From the NCBI RefSeq assembly GCF_950023065.1, contig NC_088681.1, positions 41,698,836 to 41,762,835 of the forward strand: 64,000 nucleotides of DNA, written 5' to 3'. Shown here piece after piece: positions 34,901 to 46,274 of this stretch (position 1 is its first letter; every line of letters starts with the position of its first letter). The position numbers and the translations under genes were made by a program. Source of the DNA: Planococcus citri (Eukaryota > Arthropoda > Insecta > Hemiptera > Pseudococcidae). The notes beneath the pieces are model-generated. The model was not told the origin of the DNA and did not search any database. It saw only the letters and a list, made by a program, of their open reading frames with translations.

Positions 34901-35069
34901 AATGCTTTAAATATTGTAACTGATCAAATTCTTTCCAAAGTTTTTAAAAGTCTGGTATTTATGTAGGTAATATTAAAATGTCAGAGAATATGACATAATA
35001 TCTATCAAAATGCCAGAAATTGGTCGTTCCAAAAAAAAAGGTGTCAAATTCATAATATAATAATAAAAT
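31950..35069. other. No gene established
   Basis: CACCCTGTATACAGG at 32172 and ACAGGGTGTCTGG at 32612 are isolated CAGGGTG-family ends pointing away from each other. A 113-codon minus frame (33586-33927) has mixed composition but no motif and no credible splice site. A relic of the 21.5-kb foldback arm lies near 34245-34330. Confidence 0.4.
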
Positions 35070-35079
35070 GAAGAATTGA

Positions 35080-35925
35080 ACAATCGTGATTGTCTGCATG
35101 CCTGAACCGCTTTCCAAGGTCGTTTGTCTGTCTGCGTGACCTCTCAAGGTTATTGACCCATATGTCTGACTTCTCGAAGTCGTTTGTCTGTCTGTCTCTC
35201 TGTCTACGTGGCCTCTTAAGGTCACTGACCCTTCTATCTGGCTTTACATGGTCATATCCGCCTGTCTGATCTCTCATGGCTGTCTATATAATTATGCTCT
35301 CGTAAGGTCATTGACCTCTCTGCCAGGGTGCTTGTCTGATTTCACAAGGTCACATGTCAGTCTGGTCTCTTAGGTCATTGACCCATATCTGGCTTCACAG
35401 GGTCATATAAGTCTGTCTGACCTCTCATGTCTGTATATAATTATATGATCTCTTAAGGTCATTGACCCCTCTGTCAGGGTGCTTGTCTGGTTTCACAAGG
35501 TCACATGTCTGTCTGGTCTCTCAGGTCATTGACCCTTCTATCTCGCTTCACAGGGTCGTATGTGCCTATCTGACCTCTCATGGATGTCTACACATACTTA
35601 ATATGCTCTCCTAAGGTTATTGACCTCTCTCTCTCTGTCTTCTTGAGGTCGTCTGTCGGTCTGTCTGCCTGTCTGGCCTCTTAAAGTCATTTACCCATCG
35701 GTCTGGCTTTTCAAGGTCATCTGTATGCGTGGCCTCTAAAGGTCATTGACCTGCCGTTCTGACATATGAAGGTCACTGACCTACCTGTCTAGCCTCTCAC
35801 AGTTGTCGGTCTGCCACGTCTGTCTTCCCAAGGTCGTCTGTCTACCTCTTAAGGTCATTAACCCTCATGTCTGGCATTCCAAGGTCGTCTGTCTTTCTGT
35901 CAGACCTCTCACAATTTAGTAATTT
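35080..35925. repeat. Minisatellite built on AGGTCA-T-TGACCY inverted repeats
   Basis: Repeated phrases TGTCTG..CTGACCTCTCA, CTTAAGGTCATTGACCC and CTGGCTTCACAGGGTCAT recur at 40-60 bp, with a higher-order unit near 160-230 bp best seen in 35291-35620. Exact AGGTCA-N-TGACCT palindromes occur at 35305-35317, 35740-35752 and 35770-35782. One-mismatch versions (AGGTCATTGACCC) lie at 35372-35384, 35456-35468 and 35523-35535, and weaker ones near 35144, 35219, 35614 and 35854. Minus open frames at 34959-35277 are by-products. Confidence 0.85.
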
Positions 35926-35929
35926 TGTT

Positions 35930-37792
35930 TTAAGTTATTATAAATGTGATTTGGTATCTAAATTTAGGAGGAAGAAATTCAAAAAAATATATACAAGTGT
36001 TGAAATTTTTTAGGAAATTTCTATCAACTTGATCTTTTGTTTTTAGCAGCATCTTTAAATTTGGCTTTGGAAATGAACATGGAAATTGAGGAAATCTTCG
36101 ATTTCAAAAATGAGTATCGACTAAATTTTTTTTCAAATATCATAACGTAATTTTTCAGTTCAAACGAAAATTTTTGGAATTTATTCACTGAATTACTCTG
36201 GGTAGTTGAAGTGTCGAGTATTTACTTTTCCAACAATCAAATGCAAGAATATAAAAATATTAAAAAAGAGTTCAAAAAAGTTTGACCAAACTTTTTGAAA
36301 AAAGACCACGATTCGACGGTCTATTCAAGTTATTTTTGAGAAAAATCAAACAAAGAGTTCACTCAGAGTTGACTTTGAGTCAAGAGTAGGAAAAAACTTT
36401 TTGCCCTGCCCTGGTGACTGGTGAGCAAGAAACGCAAAATCAAATGTGAAGAGTCGACGAATTGGGTCAAAATATCAAGATACGACAATACAGATATTCA
36501 CTCGTTAGGAAGTCAACGATCTATGCAAAATGTAAACTGCACAGAAGTAAATATAAAATAATTGTTTGATTGTCAGAAAGTTAATAAAATTCGACATCAA
36601 TAAAAATATTCCTCCAATAAAATTAAAATTTCAAATTTCCAATCTTCCTTATACCTAACTATTTCACAGCCAATTTATCTCATCTCATAGGGAAAAAACC
36701 ACTCAACGATTCGAGTTAAACTCGAGAAAGAAATCAATTCCTTTGATAATTATACACCTGTAAAATACCAAATACAACTCTTTCAATTCGTAGACGTCTC
36801 AATTTTAATTTCAACGTCGAGTACACAAACGCGAGCAGACGTACGGGTTGAAATTTCTACATCACTCGAAATAAAATAGGCAGATTTTTCAAGTACACTC
36901 GACATCTAATACCGAGCATATCATTACCTACGTATAAATCACAAGTAGGTACACCGAGACGAAGACGATGCGAAGAGAAGAGTAAAGTATTGCTAATTCT
37001 GATTTATCATTTTCCGCGTATAAGCCGTCGACAAAGATACAAAATTCATTTAAAAAAAGTACCGTCGTCATCGTTGAGGTATCCTTTGATATGTAAAGGG
37101 TGCTACATCCAATTACTTTTTTTTCCTACCCTTCTTGCAGTATTCTCCTTGTGCTGCGCGGGTTGGGTTTTCCGTACGTAGAAAAAGAGCGTTTGTTTTC
37201 CTCGTATCATATCCTTATTAAAATTCTAATGGAATGATAAAAATAGCACCTTTGTACAAGTCTGCGTTTTAATATACGAATTACGTCAACGAGATTTTCC
37301 ATGTGTATGTAAAACCAACAAGAACAACGTATACAGCATCTCAGTCAACCCTAAAACACAATTCTCTTCTCTTCTTTTTTTTTTCATCCTTCTTTGAGAA
37401 TCATTTAAATGTAATTTCGTCGTCGTATTTTGAATTACAAATAATACTGAATTTCTGATGTTTTCCAAACATAGGCTTCCTCACTTTTGAATAAAAAAAA
37501 ACCGCCGCAATAGTAGAAGAGGAGAAAAAAATAAAGCTTATACGAAGGGGGAAAAACCACATACGTGAAATCTCTCGCTTTTCGTACATCCTACTATACT
37601 ACACAGTACACACGCATTCCTATCCTAGCTCGTACATAAAACTTTTCTCCAAAACGTACGTACTACGTAAAATAGGGTGAAAGGTAAACTGAGTGAATTT
37701 GATGGCTTTAGCGTAGATATACGTAATACGTATATACGCTAATAATTCAAAATAACTCGTAAAATGCCAACTTTTAACTAAAATCTCATTAC
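35930..37792. other. No gene seen; presumed intron or 3' side of the stathmin-like gene
   Basis: AT-rich with scattered short frames (36990-37181, 37286-37589) that lack support. I looked here on the minus strand for a continuation of the stathmin-like helix and did not find a convincing exon. Confidence 0.4.
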
Positions 37793-37956
37793 CTGTAACC
37801 TACGTTGCTCGGCTTCCGCTAATTTATCTTGTAGCATTTTATGTGTCAGAGGCGGTGGCGTTGTTTGTTGCTCCTCTAAACGCTGTAATCTTTTAGGGGG
37901 ATGTTTTTTAATCAGACTGTCTTCTTCTTCGTTCAAAGGAACTACAAAGGCTACAG
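37793..37956 (-). CDS. Stathmin-like protein (STMND1-like), second coding exon
   Basis: Read on the minus strand, the acceptor CTTCATTTGCAG opens a 164-bp exon in the phase left by the exon at 41589. It encodes VAFVVPLNEEEDSLIKKHPPKRLQRLEE, a Pro-rich break, then LTHKMLQDKLAEAEQRRLQ, and ends at CAG|GTAATG in phase 0. The pattern short beta-like strand, KHPP.RL, then a helix ending KLAEAEQRR is that of the stathmin domain (KLEAAEERR in stathmin), nearest in my memory to STMND1. Stathmins bind tubulin through this helix. The helix is cut at the exon end and must continue in an exon I could not locate. Too short for a standalone ORF call; splice phases make it credible. Confidence 0.65.
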
Positions 37957-38149
37957 CTGCAAATGAAGTCGATGAATACTGATTTTAGTTTTTCTTCCTT
38001 TTTTAACGTATTTTTTGTATATCTAATGTAGGAATATATTACTAAGCCATTATTATTATTATATTTTTATTATACGAGCAGTCGGCGAAAAATATGTAAA
38101 AATAGAGGGTAATCTTTCATCGGTGTATCGTCCAAAGCTTCAATTAACC

Positions 38150-38222
38150 TATAGTCACTTTTACAGGCCTTATATTTAAATAAGACGTCGCATTTACGCA
38201 CCATCTGCATTGTACGCCTGAA
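38150..38222 (-). other. Possible cryptic exon between the two stathmin-like exons
   Basis: On the minus strand CTGTATTCAG|G at 38222 is followed by an open frame, RTMQMVRKCDVLFKYKACKS and on, that stays open to a TAA at about 38079. CTATAG|GTTAAT near 38150 is a weak donor. The residue mix is less AT-biased than random frames here, but there is no known family and it is not needed to join the two flanking exons. Confidence 0.15.
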
Positions 38223-39590
38223 TACAGAAAAAAAATGCTTTCAATTCATGAAAATCTAACACTTTTTTTCTCACCTTCTATCTTTTTGCGAATTGTTCTC
38301 ATTCTTCATATTATTATCAAAAATAATATCCAAAATAACTGCTTCTAAAAGTCAATTACGATTAGACTAATTTTTTGAAATTCATATTGAGTTGTTGTAA
38401 AGTGCTATTCAAGAAATACTAAAATGTGAACTGTTTTGAACATCCCTTCCACCCCCTCGCCCAAAAAAAGGGACGAGAATTTTTGTCTCAAAAACCGAAA
38501 CTCTTCTTGAATGAAAAAAATCAAGCATAGGTTAGAGGGCCGAGCAAGAAAGGTATGGTTTGGAAGGGAGAACTATGAAGACAAAGCCCTTAAGAAAGTT
38601 AATTTTATTGGATTTTTGACCGCACTCACCATTTCACTAGAAAAAAAATTCTTGCTAAACTTCCAGGTTCAGAGTTACACTACCAACATTTTTTTTTTTA
38701 ATTTTTTGGCAAGAATGCGAACACAAAAACATTGACAACATTTATTTGGTGGCTATTTATTTCCTACAAACGCCACAAAAATTTCAAAATTCTTGGTCAG
38801 CTTGTTCATAAAGTAATGAATTTTTAAACGAAAAATATTCGCAAGGGAGGTGAGAAGAGAGGACTGGGTGAAATTTTTTCGGTTTTTCACATTGTTTTGT
38901 TCACCAAAAATGCTCCACAATTATTTTCAAAACCCAAGTCAAGAACCGATCCATTTCTCTTAACCTGGAACATGAAGTCTTTTTGAATCCACAACGTAAA
39001 ATAAAACCGAAAGGATAAACGTTGGTCGTAGAGGAAGGGGGTGAAATATAAAGTTCGTCGTTTTTACCACATAGCACCCTTTCTTGCTTGTTAAATCGAC
39101 ACCAAAGAAAAAGTCCACAACCATAATTTTTCTTCCTTGCTGTACACACATCCAAAAATGCATTGAAATCCATTCACATGTGTTAATAAAATTGCCTAAC
39201 CAGTTTGCCGTGAATACGAGAAAATACTCATTTATGTAGAAGTGAAATTTTCATAGTACTCAAGTTCCTTTTGGTGTTCTAAAATGATTTTTACATACTC
39301 ACGATTTCTTGCGAAATTTCCTAATTTTGAGAACTCATAATTGTAGATTAGTTCAAGTTGGAGCAAATCTGTTGATGGGATTTCGAAGAAAATGAAAAAG
39401 AGATTCAAAATTAATAATTGGAATTTAAAAGGCTCAACACTGAACTTCCACTGTGAAAGCACAACTTTTAATAATCTGGACAAAAGTTGCAAATTATCAT
39501 TTTCAAATGTAAAAAAATTACAAAAACACGTTTTTTCAGTTTTTTTTTTCGAAACCCAAAAGCATTACAAAGGCTGAAATAAGCATTCTT
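38223..39590. other. Intron of the stathmin-like gene, nothing recognised
   Basis: AT-rich; the minus frames at 38901-39492 show no motifs or splice context. Confidence 0.4.
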
Positions 39591-40560
39591 GCAATCTTCA
39601 TTTTAAACAGTACCTAAGATTTTTTTGCAATTTTGGCAAAGAAAAAAGTTTTCCCTGTAAGTTTGCAAAAAAAAAAAAAAAAAAAACAAGACAATTTGAC
39701 ATTTTGACAAAATATGGGTCCTTTTTGCAATTTTTACAAAAATGTCGGATTTTTCGCAATTTTGACAAAAAAGTGAGATTTTATTATCATAAGTAATAAT
39801 TTTTTAAGCAATTTTGATTTTGAAAATTTGATTTTTTTTTAGTAAGACCAAAAATGATTTTTTAGTAGGTACCTAATTTTAATTTAAAAAATTGATTTTT
39901 TTAAAACAATAAAATCAGATTTTTGCTACAAAAAAATGAAGACTAGGTATCTAAAAATTTTGATTGAAAAAAAAGCTTCACCTGCAATTTTGCCAAAACA
40001 TAATTATCTAAGTATTTTATAGTTTTCACAAAAACGTAAGAACTTTTAAAATTTTGGCAAAAAAAAGTTAAGATTTTTTAGTAATTCTGATTTAAAAAAC
40101 TGATTTTTTTTTTTAGATAATAGAAGCGGATTTCTTTGGACAAAAAAAAACAATACATACTATGTACATATCTAAAAATGTTGTCCCAAAATAAAGTTTT
40201 TCCTGCAACTTTTTTTTTTTAAACAAGACTACCCTACTTGGCAATTTTGACTAAATATGGGTCTTTTTTACAGTTTTCACAAAAACGTAGAATTTTTCAC
40301 AATTTTGGCGAAAAAAGTAAAATGTTTTCGTAATTCTGATAAAAACCCATTTTTTAGACAATTTTGACAAAAAACGCATTTTTTTGCGACAAAAAAAAAC
40401 AAGAATATCTGGATAATTTTGACAACAAACGAATTTTTTTGACAATTTTGATTTTAAAAAAGTAAGATTTTTCAGAATTTTGACAAAAAACAGACTTCCG
40501 GAGAAATTTGACCAAAAAAACAGGTCCTTTTCTGCAATTTTTTTCAATTAAAGTCGAAAT
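39590..40560. repeat. Degenerate AATTTTGACAAAAAA array
   Basis: The theme GCAATTTTGACAAAAAANNNGGNNTTTTT repeats loosely every 35-50 bp, the same family as at 8270-9610. Minus frames 40251-40593, full of repeated FVKI/SKLSKK-like phrases, arise from it. Confidence 0.65.
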
Positions 40561-41588
40561 GCAATAAAAATAAAAAATAATAACATCCCACATCGATTGT
40601 CACTAATAATTTGATGACACTGAGTTCGAAGATCGGTTTATTTTCTGTAAATCGCCACCCATTACCCCAACCAAAAATTTTAAAAAGATTGAAAATAAGT
40701 CATGGCATATTGCCATTGTGTCGTTCATTTTCGAAAATTCAGATGTGTTTTGGTTACGATCCCTCAATACCTTCCAGCTCCTTCAAATTTTCAAAGTTTT
40801 CCAACCCTTCTTTGCTTCAAAATTGGAATTCTTTATAAACAAAGAGCATTTCCAATGCTTCTAATCGTTCATGGAAATTAGTATTTTGCTGATAAATTGA
40901 CTGCTCTAAAAATAACCTACCTTCGTGACTCTACCATGATTCGATTTTTGGTAATCAAAGATACGTAGGTATTCTATCAAACAGAGGAGCTGATGAAATA
41001 TGCGAATGAAAATTACCTAATTTCTAATAAAAACCTTCTTTCCATCGTGCAACTTTCATCACGATAATTCTCCAATTATTTTCTAATTACAATCTCATTC
41101 CACTCATCAGAGCACTAAAAAACTCGTACATACAATATAAACTCAAATAATAGGCGCACGTTCATTTCAAAATCAAACATGCATAACAAACACTTCCACC
41201 ATTGCTACATTTCTACACTAGGTACATGTGTATTGTATACTTTCGCATCAACCACTCAAAACGTGGAAATAATCACACAAATGAACCCCCCCTATTGAAA
41301 ATACCTCTCATCACCATCTTATAGAAAAGGAAGCGAGAAAACACACTTCTGAGTAAATTTTCGCCCTTTCCGACGTACACTCGTTTGAAAATTGGAATGA
41401 GAAAAAAACTACACTTGTCTGAGACGCACACAACACTGATTTCGCAGCTTTGATTGCGAAATTATACGAATTCTCGAGCACTCGACAGCACGGCATACCC
41501 TTATAAATCAATTTTAAAATTAAGGGTTCGCCGAAGAGACGGCGGAGCGGCGCGGCGGTTAAAAGAGCGAGAAGAACAAAATACTTAC
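40561..41588. other. First intron of the stathmin-like gene (3' of exon 1), no further exon
   Basis: No coding signal beyond the overhang of the exon-1 reading frame past its donor (down to 41311), which is intronic. Confidence 0.45.
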
Positions 41589-41691
41589 GAGATGGTAACT
41601 CTCCATTCGAACTAATACCGTTTACCATATTTTTTAACAACGGTCTTTTAGCATCGGGCGGCAGAGCGTTTGTTGATCCGGTGCAACCCAT
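41589..41691 (-). CDS. Stathmin-like protein (STMND1-like), first coding exon with Met-Gly-Cys start
   Basis: The minus-strand ATG at 41691-41689 sits in AAAAATGGG, a good arthropod start context, and encodes MGCTGSTNALPPDAKRPLLK then NMVNGISSNGELPS. The MGC start fits N-myristoylation at Gly2 and palmitoylation at Cys3, so the product is probably membrane-attached; human STMND1 and fly stathmin isoforms also begin MGC, from memory. The donor CATCTC|GTAAGTAT gives phase 1, and joining to 37956 makes a Pro codon with no frame break. The same frame is open upstream without a better ATG, so I chose the MGC start. It is a short N-terminal exon, so the family call relies on exon 2. Confidence 0.65.
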
Positions 41692-44600
41692 TTTTAAAAG
41701 GCTGTGGTTTTTTTTTCCTCTACAGCGTATAAAGGCCGGTTTTCGCAAATGAAATCGTCTCGGTGGCTTTTTCGCTCAACTGTTATACTCGAAGGTGTTC
41801 GCTGGATGGGCGCATTTTATCTGCAAAAAATTTCGTAAAAAGGTAATACAGTTGATTGGAAAATTTGAGAAGCACTTTTTCAACAACTTTCTTTCTAGTA
41901 CCAAGGTAGAGGTACCTACAACATTGTAGTAGACTATGGTAGAGTTAGGTATCGGCGTATACGAGTATATAGGTATATATCTGCTGCATTAACTAAAAAG
42001 TAATTTCTTTGAGAACCTGCGCGCGTAATATCCGGCCAGGTTTATAATAAATTTATAACTCTAATGTGTTAAAGGAGAGCTAAATGAAACTATCCAAAAA
42101 GTTAAAAGATTTTACTTATAAACTTTCAAACTTGAAAAGTTGAAACTTTAATACTTGTGTACACATTTTCGGATTAGTGTGTTTCGAAAAAGGTTACGGC
42201 TAATTAAAGGTTTATAATTGCTTTTCGACGCTTTTGCAGCCGACTGCCTGACGCGTTATTGCAATTTTTCACTTACGACTCGGCTACACCACATCACATA
42301 TGTGTAAGTCTAGGTAGAAGGAGAAGGAGAAAGGTACTGAGCTGCTTTAAACGTTTGTGATGATTTTGTTTTCAACTTTGAAAAATTTTCGATGCATTTT
42401 GCAAAACTTTTAATTGTTCTTCGAATTTTTTTCAATTTTTTTTGGCTTTTTTCTGGTCTCAAAAATTTTTTCAACTCCATTTTCAACACTGGGAAAACCT
42501 GAAATTTGTGAATAGGTATTTTCACAAAATAAAACATTGAAGTATTTATAGTAAAATTATTTCTTTGATTAATTCTCAGACTTTTCATTTCAAAATGTTA
42601 CTTTGCTGCCCTTCAAACAGGCCATTTTTGATACGTAGCAAAAAAAAATGATAAAATTTTATTGAATTAACTCTCGTTGATTGATTAACCGCAACAAAAC
42701 CAAGTCTATTCAGCATTTCTATTATTCTCATTTCCAATCCTTTTAGTCCACAAGATCAGTAATGCTATTCTTTCGACAACATCGTTAACGTTCCTTTAAA
42801 AGAGACTTTCTTATTATCACTACCACTTGAAATACTACTTGCAAACGAACAGCGAACACAATTTTAAAAAACATAAATAAAATAAAACCGCAGAAAGTTT
42901 TTAACAACTCGACTCATCGCGTAAAATTCAAAACCATCATAAGTTGAACGAACATATCCACTGATCAATCATCCTTATTTATAGAGTTATGATAATATTT
43001 CAACATAGAAAACGCTCCCTCTGTGGTAAAATTTTAACGATATACCGAGCAACTCGTAAAAAAGAACCTATTTGATTATCTCTATACAAATAGATAGTCT
43101 CGTTTATAAAAATTTCAAACCGTTTGTGAAAATGTGAAATCTGAAATGAAATTCCAGCTAGTTATTTAATGAAATTTATAACCTCGGAGTACGGGGCCAT
43201 CGAGGGGTTAAAAATGGTAAAACGAAAAAAGAGAAAATAATTTTGGCAGCGATTTTTCCACGCGAAAATATCTATATATCTGTTACATAAATCATAGTTT
43301 CGGATTTTTTTTTTTTTTAATATTTCGAGGACACTGGATTCCGAAATGTAATTCGATACAAGCGGATTTTATTTCAGGGTAAATTGTAAAAAGAAACAGT
43401 TTACTGCTGTATGAGTGTGAGTGTGCGTGCGCTTAAAAATAAGCCCTTATTTCTTAGCAGCTCTCGTCTTCTCTCGGTCTCGGTCTATCTTTTTTCGCGA
43501 GATTTCGAATAGCGTTATTATGCGTTCTGCATTGCGTCGTTTTATTTGCTATAGGAAATACATCATAGATTTATGTCATAGACGACGTTTTATTACATTC
43601 TAAAAGCCATAAAAAATTTACAACATACGTTGACAACGTGAATGTATAAAAATTCTTTTAGCAGATATGAAAACGTCAAAGGAGAGAAAACAAGCTGGAA
43701 ACGTACGATAAACGGTTTTGATATATCGGTTTCTATCGCCGTTCCGCCAAAATTTACCGCAAATTTGAATACACATTTTGTTTCACCGCCTCTAATGCTC
43801 ACTTTAATCTACGAGTAACAAATTATTCCGAATGATGGAATATTTTTTGAACATCCTATACGCGAAAGAAGCAACCGAGGGTGTTTCTGCGACCCTGCTT
43901 TTAAGTAGCGTATTTTAGGATGAGAAAAGATAGTAGGTACGTACATCTACTTACCTAGACCTACCTGCTTATTGCACGGAATCAAAATCGAAAGTAAAAT
44001 GGAAATTATCAACAAAAAAAAAATTGATAAAAATGAGCAACCTGTTGAAAATTTTTTCTCTTGGTAATTTTTATTCATTTAAATAAGTAGGCATAGTTTA
44101 AGACATCTTTTGGCGAATTGAAATTATCAAAAAATTGTTGAAGGCTCCAAAGCGGTCTTAAGCCATTTCTAGTTGATTCATCATATTGACATTGTACAAA
44201 GTAAATTTTAGCTTTGCAACTTTCTAAGGTGAACATTTTGCGGACCAAAAAATTCAGTTGGATTTTTGTATATATGGGTCCAAGAAGTCAGAAAAGCAGG
44301 AATTTGGATTTTCTCAGTTGCAATAGGGAGGAGGAATGAAGCCTTCCAAATTTTCAAAATGATTCATACGTAAAAAAAATTTTCAAAAACTGGGCACTTT
44401 CCTCACTCTGAAAATGTACTTTGAACATTTCTGAAGAACTTTAAGCCTAAAATTGGGTTATTTATGATTTTTGGAATTTTCCAAAAGCTGTCATGCATTC
44501 AATCAAAATAGTTTAAAATTGTAAAGATAGAGTATAGAAAGACTGGCTGTGGTAAGAATTATTGTAATTACCGGGTAAAGGGGAAATCTCAGAAATATTC

Positions 44601-46274
44601 CTTAGGAAAGGAACATTTCCTCGACACCTGACTAGCTCGGAGAGAAGGATCTTTGTCTATCTAAACCTATTCACACAGATAATTTTGTTCAAAAGTCAAA
44701 TAAAAGACACATCAAAAGAATTGTTGTCCTACTTTATTACGATTATGTACAACAATTGTGCAAAGGTTACAACTATTTGGCGTTGGCCACTAACCTAGTT
44801 GCAATGAGAAAACAAGTGAACAACGCCTAAAAAGCTCAATAATTATAAGGGTGACTTATCAATTATCAATTAAAGCTAATTTGAAGAAGATTAAGAATAC
44901 GATGAAACTGTATCTTTTGCGATTTGATCCTTCCAGTGGTTCATGCTACATCCCCACCTAATCGGATCAACCTCGATTAATTACAATAAATATCTATACC
45001 TATAATATATTAAAAGATCTTTGGAAAAAAAACATACTTCCAATCCCCCAGCCTCTCCCAATGAACCTTTTTTCATGATTTTTTTAAATTGATTCCTTTT
45101 GCACTTTAGATAAGTATGTCAAAGAATATTTTGGAAAAAAATTGTGAAATTCAAGGTCCAAAAAATCAAAAAAACGCCATAAAAATAGCGTTTCAACTTT
45201 CAACTGAATGAGTTGTTAGGTTGCTTCGGGAGCTACTACACCAACTGGTTTCTTTTCAGGGTTGTATATGTAAGGAACGAGCATGGCTAGAATGCCAGGG
45301 GTGCCAGATGCGGGGATTTCTCCCCCCCCCCGGTAGAGAGATTTTTCGCTTCGCGGAAATCGTTTGGAGTTTTTTAAAGGGATTTTTAATTTTTGAATTT
45401 TCAGGAGAAATATAGTCATTTGTGGGGGGGGGGAGTAAAAGGGGAGTAGTCCGAGCTGTGATGGTTTGTAAATGTGCCATGTCTACTAAAGCGAGCAGCT
45501 TAAGCAAAGCGAGGGCTTGAGCCGAGGGTTGGGGCTACCAGGGAGCTCACAATATTTTGCGAGAATTACAGGTATTTCAATGAAAATGTATTTTGAGCAT
45601 TTTTGAAAAATTTCAAACCCTAAATTGGGTCATGCTTTATGGGCTTTTTGAAAAGGTATCATGCAACCAATCAAAATGGGTTAAAATTTCACAAGAATTA
45701 CAAATATTTCAATGAAAATGTATTTTGAACATTTTTGAAGAATATGCGTTCCATGCCAAGTAAAGGTCATCAAACAATGACAAATGAAGCAAACCGGACA
45801 TTTTTTCGATTTTTTTCGCAAAATGGTAAAAAAATAGAAAATTTTAGTTGCAAATTGCTCAGGTAGTAAGAGGTATACAATTTTGAACTTTTTTTCAAAT
45901 TGTAGTACTTTGAGATGGTAACCAACCAATAATGTCCAAATCAGTGTTGCTACTTTCAAAAACCTAAAAAATCTAATTAAAAACTTACAATTTGAATGTA
46001 ACTGTGATGTTCACCAGTTAAAATTCTGAAAAAAAACAGTTTTAGTCCTTTTTATGCAGAATAAAATATCAAAAAATTGGGCGAACATTTTTTTCCATTT
46101 TTGAGAAAAAAAATACAAGTTTGGCACTCCTTGCAAAAATACCATCAGAAACCTAAAAAATGAATATTTTTGCATTTTTGAGATATTTAACCAATATGTA
46201 GACAAACATGTGACAAAAATCCACCCTCCTAATTGTCTCATTGATTGCTACATTTGAAGACATGCATTTTTAAT
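41692..46274. other. Upstream of the stathmin-like gene; no further gene established
   Basis: The first 130 bp (41692-41820) are GC-richer and presumably hold the 5' UTR and promoter: on the minus strand GAGTATAACAGTTG lies about 90 bp before the ATG. A minus frame 43593-43802 has coding-like composition but no motif. Runs of C and G occur at 45321-45331 and 45424-45432. ACAATTATTTCAATGAAAATG.ATTTTGA phrases repeat at 45570 and 45705. Confidence 0.4.

Noticed and set aside
35080..35925. CRISPR-like array
   Set aside because: Repeats are imperfect and spacing irregular; the context is an insect genome with a minisatellite.
41692..41748. Upstream extension of the MGC exon frame (RKPAFIRCRGKKNHSLLK)
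   Set aside because: No ATG, and it would bury the MGC lipidation start; more likely 5' UTR that happens to be open.
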